Source: Pseudomonadota bacterium
GTDB lineage: Bacteria; Pseudomonadota; Alphaproteobacteria; Acetobacterales; Acetobacteraceae
Assembly (NCBI GenBank): GCA_021845985.1
Contig: JAJZES010000043.1
Coordinates: 1-64,000 of the forward strand
Length of the DNA: 64,000 nucleotides
Reading direction: 5' to 3'
In this document: positions 17,516-26,306 of the stretch, in pieces
Position numbering within the stretch: position 1 is the stretch's first letter
Layout of the letters: every line of letters starts with the position of its first letter
Made by a program: the position numbers and the translations under genes
The notes under the pieces: model-generated
Told to the model about the DNA's origin: nothing
What the model saw: only the letters and a program-made list of their open reading frames with translations
Databases searched by the model: none

Positions 17516-18451
17516 CTAGTACCCGAAGCGGCGGCACATCTCCGCCGCCGCCGCCGCGGTGTCATCGACCGGCGTGACCGGCCACAACTCAAGCCGCCCC
17601 TGATAGGGCCGCACGCGCCGGTCGTCGATCAGACCACGCAGGAAGGCCGCCTGCCGCCGCGACCGTCCGGGCAGGTGCGCCACCAGCACCGGCGCCCGCG
17701 TCGCCGCCGCCTCCGACAGCATCGAAATACTGTCCTCGGTGACGATGATCGCGTCGGCCAGCGCCAGCATGCCGAAATAGGGATTTTCCCCGCTGCCGTC
17801 CCAGACCAGCGCGCCGAGCGGCTCCAGCCGGTCGCGCAACACCTGCGCCGCCGCCGGATCGGTGCGGCGCGACGGGGTCAGCACGAGGCCGACACGATCC
17901 TGCTGCATCATCGCGGCAAGCTGCTCGGCCAGCGCGGCACTGACCGCACGATCGAGGCGGAAGCGGCCGTTGGCCCCGCCGACCAGCACCGCGATCAGCG
18001 GGCGCGGCAGATGCGCCAGCCGCGGCGCCCACGCCGCCGCCGCGGCAGCGAGCCGCGCCGGGGTGACGCGATGCAGCGCGGTGCGGGTGACGATGACGTT
18101 CGGGCCGGTCAGCGCATCGTGACGCGCGGTGATGATCAGGTCGAAGCGGCGCGGATCAAGCCGCGGGTGCTGCACGATCACCCCGCGCACGCGGCGCCGC
18201 AGCGCCGCCAGCACCGGCGCCGCCTTGCCGCCGCAGCCGATCAGCAGTTCCGGCAGCGGCGGCGCCAGCGCCGCCGGCTCGATCGCGGCCAGCGGCAGCG
18301 GCCACAGCGCCGAGGGAATATGCCGCCAGATGCCGCGCGGCAGCAGCGGACGCAGCGCCGCCTGCAGCCCCGCCGCCTCCGTCAGCCCGATCGCCTGTGA
18401 CTGCATTCCCGCATGGGGTTCGGCAATGATCCAGGTGGAGGACGGCAGCAT
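17516..18451 (-). CDS. ELM1-like (mitochondrial fission ELM1 family) protein
   Basis: A 311-residue protein with a GT-B-like look. The family signatures are LVGGANGRFRLD, LTPSRRTDPAAAQ and NPYFGMLALADAIIVTEDS. Bacterial members are common in alphaproteobacteria and their biochemical role is not established; a nucleotide-sugar or glycan function is sometimes suspected from the fold. It is the first gene of a two-gene unit with the unrecognised 629-residue protein downstream. Confidence 0.85.
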   Translation of the reverse strand: MLPSSTWIIAEPHAGMQSQAIGLTEAAGLQAALRPLLPRGIWRHIPSALWPLPLAAIEPAALAPPLPELLIGCGGKAAPVLAALRRRVRGVIVQHPRLDPRRFDLIITARHDALTGPNVIVTRTALHRVTPARLAAAAAAWAPRLAHLPRPLIAVLVGGANGRFRLDRAVSAALAEQLAAMMQQDRVGLVLTPSRRTDPAAAQVLRDRLEPLGALVWDGSGENPYFGMLALADAIIVTEDSISMLSEAAATRAPVLVAHLPGRSRRQAAFLRGLIDDRRVRPYQGRLELWPVTPVDDTAAAAAEMCRRFGY

Positions 18452-18560
18452 GCGGCGGTTGTCGGGCGGGCACGCGGCGGCGTCAATCCGGCGGCGGCAC
18501 GCAGCCGGGATGTCGTTTGCGTTCCGCCGCCGGCTTCGCTATACGCCGCTGCGCGCCGGA

Positions 18561-18636
18561 TCCCGGATAGCTCAGTTGGTAGAGCAAGCGGCTGTTAACC
18601 GCTGGGTCGCAGGTTCGAGTCCTGCTCCGGGAGCCA
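18561..18636 (+). tRNA. tRNA-Asn (anticodon GTT)
   Basis: A complete cloverleaf: acceptor TCCCGGA pairs with TCCGGGA (18626-18632), D arm GCTC/GAGC, anticodon stem AGCGG/CCGCT with loop CTGTTAA (anticodon GTT), T arm GCAGG TTCGAGT CCTGC, discriminator G, and an encoded CCA at 18634-18636. No integrase or repeated 3' end is seen nearby, so it does not appear to be occupied as an attachment site within this window. Confidence 0.97.
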
Positions 18637-18660
18637 GCGCCAGATCCCCCGCTCCGACCA

Positions 18661-19821
18661 TTATCCCGCCCGCTCCGATTCGATCGGCACGACGACGCCG
18701 TTTTTCACCTCGTTGATGTTGATCTGCACCTCGGACTGCCGGCTGCCGTTGAACTTGTAGGTCTGCAGGATGCCGGGGTACTCGAAATGCTCCAGCGTGT
18801 CGCGAACCGTCGTCGGGTCGGTCGATCCCGCCTGCTTCATCGCCGCCAGCACCAGCATCAGCGAATCGTAGGAGGTGATTTCGTAGGGCAGCGGCGGATG
18901 GCCGGCCGTCTTCTCGAACGCCGCCGCGAACACCGCCCGCGCCGGCGACGCCGAGGTCGTCGGGCCGGTCGAGATCGTCACCCCTTCGACCGCCGGCCCG
19001 GCCGCCTTGAGGAAGGTCGGCGAGGTCCAGATCACGCCCAGGCTCATGAACATCGGCTTCATGCGCAGCTCGCGGAACTGCTTGATCATCGGCACGCCAT
19101 CCTCGGTGAAGGCCGCGGCGACCAGCGCGTCCGGCGCGGCGGAGCGCACCTTGGTCAGCAGGCTGTAGAAATCGGTGCTGCCGTTGTCGAAATATTCCTC
19201 GACGACGAAGCTGGCGCCGAGCTGCTTCGCGGTGGCGATGGCTTCCCGGCTCGATGTCCGCCCCCAGTCATCGTTGCGGCCGAGATAGGCCAGCGTCTTG
19301 ACCCCTCTCTGCTTGATCAGATAGTCGATGGCCGGCGCCACGTTCATGATCGACGACAGGGTGTTGCGAAAACTGTAGCTGAACTCGGGCGACACCACCG
19401 CCGGCGCGGAGGCGACGAAGCTGAAGGCGAGCGTCTTGTTGTGCTCGGCGATCGGCAGCATCGCCAGCGTCGGCGTGCTCGCCGGCGGGGTGAAGATCAG
19501 CGACACTTTCTCCCCGGTAATCAGCCGTTCGGCCGCGGCGACGGCACGCTCGGGCTTGGATTCATCATCGGCATTGATGAACTCGATCCGCCAGGTGTCC
19601 GGCCCGATCGTCACGCCGCCGGCATCGTTGAGTTGTTTGACACCGTATTGCAGGCCCGACAGGCTCTCCTTGCCGATCGACGCGCTCGGCCCGGTGACGC
19701 TGCACAGGGCGCCGATCTTCAAGACCTTGCCCTCCGCCGCCGCCCTGCCGGGAGCGGCCAGCACGGTGGCGCCGAGCAGGCCAAGCGCGGCGCGGCGGGT
19801 CAGTGATGTCGTGTCGTTCAT
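18661..19821 (-). CDS. Branched-chain amino acid-type ABC binding protein
   Basis: A 386-residue periplasmic protein of the Leu/Ile/Val-binding (Peripla_BP_6) class. A signal peptide (LTRRAALGLLGATVLAAPGRA) precedes KIGALCSVTGPSASIGKESL. Middle segments VSLIFTPPASTPTLAMLPIA and KTLAYLGRNDDWGRTSSREA are typical of the family. It is the last gene of the 15-gene catabolic operon, 31 bases after LivF. In operons full of acyl-CoA enzymes, such binding proteins often bind aromatic or alicyclic carboxylates rather than amino acids; that is my inference here. Confidence 0.9.
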   Translation of the reverse strand: MNDTTSLTRRAALGLLGATVLAAPGRAAAEGKVLKIGALCSVTGPSASIGKESLSGLQYGVKQLNDAGGVTIGPDTWRIEFINADDESKPERAVAAAERLITGEKVSLIFTPPASTPTLAMLPIAEHNKTLAFSFVASAPAVVSPEFSYSFRNTLSSIMNVAPAIDYLIKQRGVKTLAYLGRNDDWGRTSSREAIATAKQLGASFVVEEYFDNGSTDFYSLLTKVRSAAPDALVAAAFTEDGVPMIKQFRELRMKPMFMSLGVIWTSPTFLKAAGPAVEGVTISTGPTTSASPARAVFAAAFEKTAGHPPLPYEITSYDSLMLVLAAMKQAGSTDPTTVRDTLEHFEYPGILQTYKFNGSRQSEVQININEVKNGVVVPIESERAG

Positions 19822-19852
19822 GTCGTTTCCCCCTTGGTTGATGATGCGGAGC

Positions 19853-20558
<706 letters not shown>

Positions 20559-20572
<14 letters not shown>

Positions 20573-21293
20573 CGGCCCCGAGATAGGCCTCGATGACGGC
20601 GGGATCGCGGTGGATTTCGCCGGGCGTTCCCTCGGCGATCTTGCGTCCCTGATTGAGCACGACGATGCGGTCGCAGGTTTCCATCACCGCGGCGACATCG
20701 TGCTCGACCAGCAGCACGCTGATGCCCTCGGCACGAATCCGCCGGACCATCGCCGCGGCAGCGCGCGTCTCGGCCGGGTTCATGCCGGCAAACGGCTCAT
20801 CGAGCAGCAGCAGCGCCGGACGCCGCATCAGCGCCATGCCGATGCCGAGCAGGCTTTGATGGGCATAGGCGAGCGAGCCGCCGATACTGTCGCGCAGCGC
20901 CGCGAGGCCGACAAATGCCAGCACCTCGCGCACCCGCTCCGCCGCGGCGCGCTCATCGGCGCCGGCGCGGGCGAGCAGCGGGATGCGCAGATTCTCCTCG
21001 ACCGACAGGCCGGGAAAGATGCGCGTGCCCTGGAACGTGCGGGCGAGGCCGAGCGCGACGATGCGGTCGGGACGCAGGCCGACGATGTCGATGCCGTCGA
21101 GCCGGATGCGCCCGGAACTGGGCGCAAAGCGGCCGGAGACGAGGTTGAAGGTCGTCGTCTTGCCGGCGCCGTTCGGCCCGATCAGGCCGACAATCTCGCC
21201 GCGATCGGCGGTGAACGACACGTCATCGACGGCGACGAGGCCGGCGAAGCGCTTGCCCAGCCCGGCAACCTGCAGCAGGGGTTCAGCCGCCAC
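20559..21293 (-). CDS. livG: LivG-type ABC ATPase
   Basis: A 244-residue ATPase with Walker A GPNGAGKTT, the LivG-like GLARTFQGTRIFPGLSVEEN stretch, and Walker B LLLLDEPFAGMNP. The usual signature appears as AYAHQSLLGIGMALM rather than LSGGQ, an unusual feature worth checking, although LivG proteins vary here. I choose GTG 21293, with GGGGGG 5 bases upstream; a GTG at 21299 is possible. It overlaps the LivM stop. Confidence 0.9.
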
Positions 21294-22248
21294 GCACACC
21301 CCCCGCGCCCACCGACGGCCGGACGCCGCCCCGCGCGACCATCGCCCGCATCAGCCCGACCAGCCCGCCGGGCAGGAACATCGTCGCCAGAATGAGCAGC
21401 GCGCCCATCAGCACCGGCCGGTATTCGTGCGCGAACTGCACCACCTCCGGCACATAGACCAGGAACACCGCGCCGATCAGCGGCCCGCTCAGCGTGCCGA
21501 CGCCACCGACGATGACCATGACCAGCATGTCAACCGAAGCGAAGATGGTGAACTGGCCGGGCGAGATGACGCTCAGCAGCGGCCCGATCAGCACCCCGCC
21601 GAGGCCGGCGACGACGGCGCTGATGCACAGCCCGATGACTTTCTGGCGCATCACCGCGACACCGACGAAGGCGGCGAGCAGCTCGTCTTCGCGCAGCGCC
21701 ACCAGCAGCCGCCCGGTGCGCGAGCGGACGATGACGGCGAGCGCCACGCTGGTCGCCACCGTCACCACCAGGGCGAGATAATAGAAGGCCAGCTTGCCGG
21801 CGAAGTCGATGCCGAAAAGCCCCTCCGGCGGGGCGATGCCGCGCAGCCCGATCGGACCATTGGTCACGTCCTGCCAGTTGGCCAGCACGATCCGCACGAT
21901 CTCGCCGAACGCCAGCGTCACCAGCACAAAGAACGGCCCGCGCAGCCGCAGCGTGATGACGCCGATCAGCGCAGCGACCAGCACCACGGCGGCCAGCGCC
22001 ACCGGCGCGGCGAGCCAGAAGCTGATGCCGAAATCTATCCGCAGCAGGCTCGACACATAGGCGGCGATGCCGACGAAGCCGGCCTGACCGAAATTGATCT
22101 CGCCGACGAAGCCGACCAGCAGACCCATGCTCAGCGCCAGCAAAGACCACACCAGGGTCAGGCTGAGCAGATAGACCTGATAGCTGTCGAGCGCCGGGGG
22201 AATGAGCAGCAGCCCGGCCAGGACCACCGCGGCGGCGATGCGGCTCAT
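21283..22248 (-). CDS. livM: LivM-type ABC permease
   Basis: A 321-residue inner-membrane permease starting MSRIAAAVVLAGLLLIPP with about eight to ten helices. It contains the family segments GFVGEINFGQAGFVGIAAY and LTLAFGEIVRI. ATG 22248 overlaps the LivH stop by four bases (ATGA). A longer in-frame reading upstream is the shadow of LivH and is rejected. Confidence 0.92.
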   Translation of the reverse strand: MSRIAAAVVLAGLLLIPPALDSYQVYLLSLTLVWSLLALSMGLLVGFVGEINFGQAGFVGIAAYVSSLLRIDFGISFWLAAPVALAAVVLVAALIGVITLRLRGPFFVLVTLAFGEIVRIVLANWQDVTNGPIGLRGIAPPEGLFGIDFAGKLAFYYLALVVTVATSVALAVIVRSRTGRLLVALREDELLAAFVGVAVMRQKVIGLCISAVVAGLGGVLIGPLLSVISPGQFTIFASVDMLVMVIVGGVGTLSGPLIGAVFLVYVPEVVQFAHEYRPVLMGALLILATMFLPGGLVGLMRAMVARGGVRPSVGAGGVRGG

Positions 22249-23102
22249 GTCATGCGGCTTGAAAACAGGCCGGTCGGGCGAAACAGCAGCACCGCGATGA
22301 GCACGACGAAGGTGAAGCCGTCCTTGAAGGCGAAGCTGATATAGGCGCCGGACAAGGTCTCGATCAGGCCGATGGCGAGGCCGCCGACGATGGCGCCGGG
22401 GACCGAGCCGAGACCGCCGAAAATGACGATGACAAAGCTCTTCAGCAGCGGCAGATCCCCCATGTCCGGCTCCGCCGCATAGATCGCCCCGAGCAGCCCG
22501 CCGGCGGCGCAGGCGAGGCCGCCCGACACGGCAAAGGCAAAGGCGGTGACGCGATTGATGTTCAGGCCGATGGCCTCGGCGCCGGCGCGATTCTGCGCCA
22601 CCGCCCGCAGCGCCTTGCCGATGCGCAGCCGGTAGAGCACGACATAGAGCAGGCCGACCAGGACCACCAGGCAGCCGATCACCACCAGCCGCTGGTTGGT
22701 AATGACGACATCGCCGATCTCGACGATCCCCTCGACGCCCATGTCGATCTGCCGCGGTTCGGTGCCGAACACGATGATCGCGCCCTCGCGCAGAATATAA
22801 AGCAGGCCGGTGGTGACGAGCAGCACGGCGAGGTCGCCGCGGCCGAGCACTGGACGCACGACGAGGTAAAACACCAGCACGCCGGCGCCGGCCATGATCA
22901 GCATTGCCAGCGGCAGGGCGACAAAGAAGCCGAGACCGGCGGACTGGGTCAGCAGCAGGGTGGCGAAGCCGCCCAGCATCAGCAGCGCGCCATAGGCAAA
23001 GTTGACCACGCGGGCGGCGCCGAAAATGAGCGTGAAGCCGAGCGCCGAGAGCGCGTAGATGCTGCCGAGGACGACGCCGTTGGCGAGCTGCTGGGCGATC
23101 AT
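22245..23102 (-). CDS. livH: LivH-type ABC permease
   Basis: A 285-residue inner-membrane permease beginning MIAQQLANGVVLGSIYALSA, the standard LivH N-terminus, with the ARVVNFAYGALLMLGGF motif and about eight helices. It overlaps the hydrolase stop by four bases, so the transporter genes are translationally coupled to the catabolic genes upstream. Confidence 0.93.
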   Translation of the reverse strand: MIAQQLANGVVLGSIYALSALGFTLIFGAARVVNFAYGALLMLGGFATLLLTQSAGLGFFVALPLAMLIMAGAGVLVFYLVVRPVLGRGDLAVLLVTTGLLYILREGAIIVFGTEPRQIDMGVEGIVEIGDVVITNQRLVVIGCLVVLVGLLYVVLYRLRIGKALRAVAQNRAGAEAIGLNINRVTAFAFAVSGGLACAAGGLLGAIYAAEPDMGDLPLLKSFVIVIFGGLGSVPGAIVGGLAIGLIETLSGAYISFAFKDGFTFVVLIAVLLFRPTGLFSSRMT

Positions 23103-24151
23103 CGCGGCAGGCGCGGCGCATCGTGCGGCGCCGCGGCGAACGCCTCGATAGCGTGGGCCACCGCCTCCGGCGCGTCGTGATGCAGGTTGTGTCCGGTCTC
23201 CGCCAGGGTGATCCGCGTCAGGTCACGGAAGAATGCCTCCCGGCGCGCGGCCTCGGCCGGATCGCTGGTCGGCGCGTTCGGCCGCGGATCGGCCGAGCGG
23301 ATCGCCAGCACCGGGGCGGTGATGGCGCGCCACACCACGCCCCAGTCCTCCACCGTATGCAGCGACGGCAGCGAGCGGCGGAAGTTCGGGTCACGCGCCC
23401 AGGCGAACCGGCCATCCGGCAGGGCGCGGGCCATGGCGCCGGCAAGATAATGCGCCCGCCCGGCGGCAAGGCGCGGATTGTGCCGCCGCAACCGATCGGC
23501 AAGGTCGGCGAGGCCGGCATAGCCGGCCCCTGCCGCCGGCGTGTGCCGCGTCTGCAGCACCAGCCGCAGGATTTCATCGACCTTCACCGGCAGACGGTGC
23601 AGCAGATCGCCCAGGGCATCGAGCATGACCAGCCGGGTGACACGGTGCGGCGCCATCCCGGCATACAGCGAGGCGACATTGCCGCCCATCGAATGCCCGA
23701 CAAGCACCACCGCCCGATCGGGCGCGACCACGTCGAGCAGCGCATCGAGATCGGCCATCAGCTCGGCCTGCCAATAGCTGCCGGGGGTCCAGTCGCTGCC
23801 GCCGTGACCGCGCCAGTCGGGCGCCACCACGCACCAGGCACCGCGCAGCGCATCGACGACGAACTGAAAACTGGCCGAGACGTCGCGGGCGCCGTGCAGC
23901 AGCACCATCACCGACGCCTCGGCGGCGCCCCACTGGCGCACCTGACAGCTCAGGCCGCGCAGCACCAGCCGGCGCACCTGCGGTTGCAGACGCGGCTGAT
24001 AGACGGGCGCGAGGTCGCCGGCCAGGGTCATGCGTGCATCAGCACCCTGGGTCATGCGTGCACCAGCACCCTGGGTCATGCGTGCATCAGCATCCTGGGT
24101 CATGCGTGCATCAGCACCCTGGGTCATGCGTGCATCAGCACCCTGGGTCAT
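23099..24151 (-). CDS. Alpha/beta hydrolase with repeated N-terminal starts
   Basis: An alpha/beta-fold hydrolase. The oxyanion-hole HG is in VLLHGARDVSASF, the nucleophile elbow is VGHSMGGN, and the catalytic His is in AETGHNLHH. From the first ATG (24151) the product has 350 residues, the first ~40 being five eight-residue repeats (MTQGADAR-like). Six in-frame ATGs occur at 24151, 24127, 24103, 24079, 24055 and 24031; the last gives MTLAGDLAPVYQPRLQ, the likely ancestral 310-residue start. The gene overlaps the dehydrogenase stop (ATGA). In the operon it may hydrolyse an ester, a CoA thioester or a ring-fission product. Confidence 0.87.
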   Translation of the reverse strand: MTQGADARMTQGADARMTQDADARMTQGAGARMTQGADARMTLAGDLAPVYQPRLQPQVRRLVLRGLSCQVRQWGAAEASVMVLLHGARDVSASFQFVVDALRGAWCVVAPDWRGHGGSDWTPGSYWQAELMADLDALLDVVAPDRAVVLVGHSMGGNVASLYAGMAPHRVTRLVMLDALGDLLHRLPVKVDEILRLVLQTRHTPAAGAGYAGLADLADRLRRHNPRLAAGRAHYLAGAMARALPDGRFAWARDPNFRRSLPSLHTVEDWGVVWRAITAPVLAIRSADPRPNAPTSDPAEAARREAFFRDLTRITLAETGHNLHHDAPEAVAHAIEAFAAAPHDAPRLPR

Positions 24152-24165
24152 GTGTGCATCAGCAC
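24029..24165 (-). repeat. 24-bp tandem repeat built from an ATGA stop/start junction
   Basis: Five full 24-base units (24029-24148) plus a partial sixth (24149-24165). On the minus strand each unit contains GTGCTGATGCACGC followed by ATGACCCAGG, with single-base differences between units. The partial unit is the authentic 3' end of the dehydrogenase gene (codons for VLMHT, then TGA overlapping ATG). Every unit therefore carries both a stop in the dehydrogenase frame and a start in the hydrolase frame. It looks like slippage or unequal-crossover amplification of a translational-coupling site. Confidence 0.9.
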
Positions 24166-25179
24166 GACGCGGCCGAGCGTCGCCTTGTCGGTCATCATCC
24201 GGTGCGCCGCGGCGGCCTCCGTCAGCGGCAGCCGGGCGCCGATCTCCGGGGCGATCCGGCCGCGGCGGACCAGTTCGACCACCTGTTGCAGATCGGCGAC
24301 CGTGGCATGCGCGCTGCCGATGATCTCCAGTTCCTTGAGGATCGCCAGCGCCGGATTGAGCGCCACTGTGCCCGGCTCCAGATTCCCCACCAGCACCAGC
24401 CGGCCGCCGGCTTTGAGGCAGCGCGTGGCGGAGGGGAAGGTGCGCGCGCCGGCGATCTCGATCACCGCGTCAGCCCCGGCGCCCTCGGTCAGCTCCTTGA
24501 CCTCGGCATGAAAGGCGAAATCCGGCGCCACCACCACATGATCGGCGCCGGCTTCGCGCAGCCGCCCGGTCTTGGACGGCGACGACGACACGGCAATCAC
24601 CCGCAGCCCCATGGCGCGGCCGAGCTTGACCGTATGAATGCCGACTCCGCCACTCGCCGCGGTGATGACCACGCTGTCGCCGGGCGCCAGTCGGGCGCGG
24701 CCAAGCGCGTGATAGCCGGTGCCGACGGCGCAGCTCAGCACCGCACTGACATCGAACGCCATGTCATCGGGCAGCCGCACCGCATTGCGCGGCGAGGCGA
24801 TGACGTAGTCGCCGTAGCCGCCCGACAGTTCCTCGCCGTAAAATCCGGCGCCGGCGCGGCACAGATCGTCGCGGCCGTGGCGGCACACGGCGCAGATGCC
24901 GCAGGAGATGCGCTGACACAGCGCGACCCGGTCGCCGACGCGCAGTGTCGTCACCAGCGGTCCCACCGCCGCGACCGTGCCGGCGATCTCGTGGCCCATG
25001 ACGCAGGGCAGCCGCGTATGCGGGAAGGCACCGGCGCGGTTCAGCAGGTCGTGGCCGCAGACGCCGCAGCAGGCGACGCGGACCAGCATCTCGTCGGGCG
25101 CCGGCTGCGGCCGGGCGACCTGCTCGCAGCGCAGCACTTCGGGGCCGCCGAAGCCGGGGAGGACCATTGCCCGCATCAT
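24148..25179 (-). CDS. Zinc-dependent alcohol dehydrogenase (MDR family)
   Basis: A 343-residue medium-chain dehydrogenase. It has the catalytic zinc region CCGVCGHDLL and GHEIAG, the structural zinc cysteines in CGICAVCRHGRDDLC, and the nucleotide-binding ITAASGGVGIHTVKLG. It starts MMRAMVLPGFGG at ATG 25179, overlapping the acyl-CoA dehydrogenase stop by one base; ATG 25176 is possible. A longer upstream reading is a shadow of the acyl-CoA dehydrogenase. Within the operon it probably oxidises a hydroxyl intermediate. Confidence 0.9.
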   Translation of the reverse strand: MMRAMVLPGFGGPEVLRCEQVARPQPAPDEMLVRVACCGVCGHDLLNRAGAFPHTRLPCVMGHEIAGTVAAVGPLVTTLRVGDRVALCQRISCGICAVCRHGRDDLCRAGAGFYGEELSGGYGDYVIASPRNAVRLPDDMAFDVSAVLSCAVGTGYHALGRARLAPGDSVVITAASGGVGIHTVKLGRAMGLRVIAVSSSPSKTGRLREAGADHVVVAPDFAFHAEVKELTEGAGADAVIEIAGARTFPSATRCLKAGGRLVLVGNLEPGTVALNPALAILKELEIIGSAHATVADLQQVVELVRRGRIAPEIGARLPLTEAAAAHRMMTDKATLGRVVLMHT

Positions 25180-26297
25180 CACGCGGCCTCCCGTCCGGCC
25201 AGCACGGCGCCGAGCAACCGCTCGCGATGCGCGGTGGCATCGCCATAGGAATATTCCAGCGTCTTGGCGCGGCGCAGATAGAGATGCAGGTCGAGCTCCC
25301 AGGCGAAGCCGACGCCGCCGTGAATCTGGATGGTCTCGTTGCAGATGAAGCGGCTGGCATCGCCGCAATAGGCCTTCGCCATCGACACCGCCCGCACCGC
25401 CTCCGGCGCCGCGGAGGCCAGCGCCCAGGTGGCAAAATAGGCCGCGGTACGGCCCGACTCCAACTGCACCAGCATGTCGGCGCAGCGATGCTTGATCGCC
25501 TGGAAGGCGCCGATCGGGCGGCCGAACTGCACGCGCTGGCAGGCATAGGCGACGGCGAGGTCGAGCATGCGCGCGGCGATGCCGCACATCTGCGCCGCCG
25601 CCGCGACGGCGCCGGCATCGCCGATCCGCTCCACCGCCGCCGCCGAGGGACCGCCGCCGAGCACCTCCGCCGCGCCGAACACCACCCGGTCGAAGCTGAC
25701 ATCGAACGCCCGCGCGGTCGGGTCGAACAGCGTCTCGGCGCGCAGCGACACGCCGGCCTGCTGCGGATCGACGATCACCAGGCCGGCAGCAGCGTCGGCG
25801 GCAAAGCGCACAGCGACGAGCAGCTTGTCGGCCTGCGCAGCCCACGGCACCAGCATGCGGTGGCCGCTGAGCGACCAGCCGCCGGCAAGCGGCGTGGCCA
25901 GCGGGGCATCGCCGCTCTCGACGATCGCCGGCACCACCCGGAGCCGGCCGGCGGCGATGCCGGGGAGCAGCGCAAGGCGCTGCGCCTCGGTGCCAAAACG
26001 TACGATGGCGTCGGTGGCGATCATGGTCTCGACCAGCGGGCCAGGAACCAGCGCGCGACCGCACTCCTCCAGCACCAGCGCCAGATCGACGAAACCGAGG
26101 CCGAGGCCGCCCAGCGCCTCCGGCACCAGAATCGCCGGCAATCCGAGCGCGGCCAGCCCGTCCCACAGCGCCGCATCGAAGCCGTCGCCGTCGTCCTCGA
26201 TCAGCCGGCGCAGCCGCGCCATGCTCCAGGCATCGGCGAGATAGGAGCGCACGCTGTCCTGGACCATGATCTGTTCGGCGCTGAAATCGAAGTTCAT
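25179..26297 (-). CDS. Acyl-CoA dehydrogenase family protein (subunit-like, 372 residues)
   Basis: An acyl-CoA dehydrogenase-fold flavoprotein beginning MNFDFSAEQIMVQDSVRSYL. The C-terminal half has QIHGGVGFAWELDLHLYLRR. At the position of the usual YEGT catalytic Glu the sequence is EYSYGDATAH, so the canonical base is replaced (Tyr351). It is adjacent to a second acyl-CoA dehydrogenase (10-base gap); such pairs form heteromeric enzymes in steroid side-chain degradation (ChsE1-ChsE2 type). This one could be the partner lacking that residue. Substrate is unknown. Confidence 0.88.
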   Translation of the reverse strand: MNFDFSAEQIMVQDSVRSYLADAWSMARLRRLIEDDGDGFDAALWDGLAALGLPAILVPEALGGLGLGFVDLALVLEECGRALVPGPLVETMIATDAIVRFGTEAQRLALLPGIAAGRLRVVPAIVESGDAPLATPLAGGWSLSGHRMLVPWAAQADKLLVAVRFAADAAAGLVIVDPQQAGVSLRAETLFDPTARAFDVSFDRVVFGAAEVLGGGPSAAAVERIGDAGAVAAAAQMCGIAARMLDLAVAYACQRVQFGRPIGAFQAIKHRCADMLVQLESGRTAAYFATWALASAAPEAVRAVSMAKAYCGDASRFICNETIQIHGGVGFAWELDLHLYLRRAKTLEYSYGDATAHRERLLGAVLAGREAA

Positions 26298-26306
26298 GAC
26301 GCGGGC

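Noticed and set aside
15632-18400. A 922-residue plus-strand reading opposite the ELM1 operon
   Set aside because: Arg/Gln/His-rich composition typical of an antisense frame in GC-rich DNA, and it covers two well-supported minus-strand genes.
18561-18636. tRNA-Asn as an integration site for a genomic island
   Set aside because: No integrase, no duplicated tRNA 3' end and no compositional shift next to it.
21283-23121. A 612-residue reading of LivM
   Set aside because: Its first half is the LivH gene read out of frame; LivM begins at ATG 22248.
24029-24165. Possible CRISPR array
   Set aside because: The repeats are contiguous 24-bp units with no spacers and they encode in-frame protein; this is a tandem repeat.
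24148-26166. A 672-residue fused reading of the alcohol dehydrogenase frame
   Set aside because: The upstream 330 codons are the shadow of the acyl-CoA dehydrogenase gene in another frame; the authentic start is the ATG at 25179.
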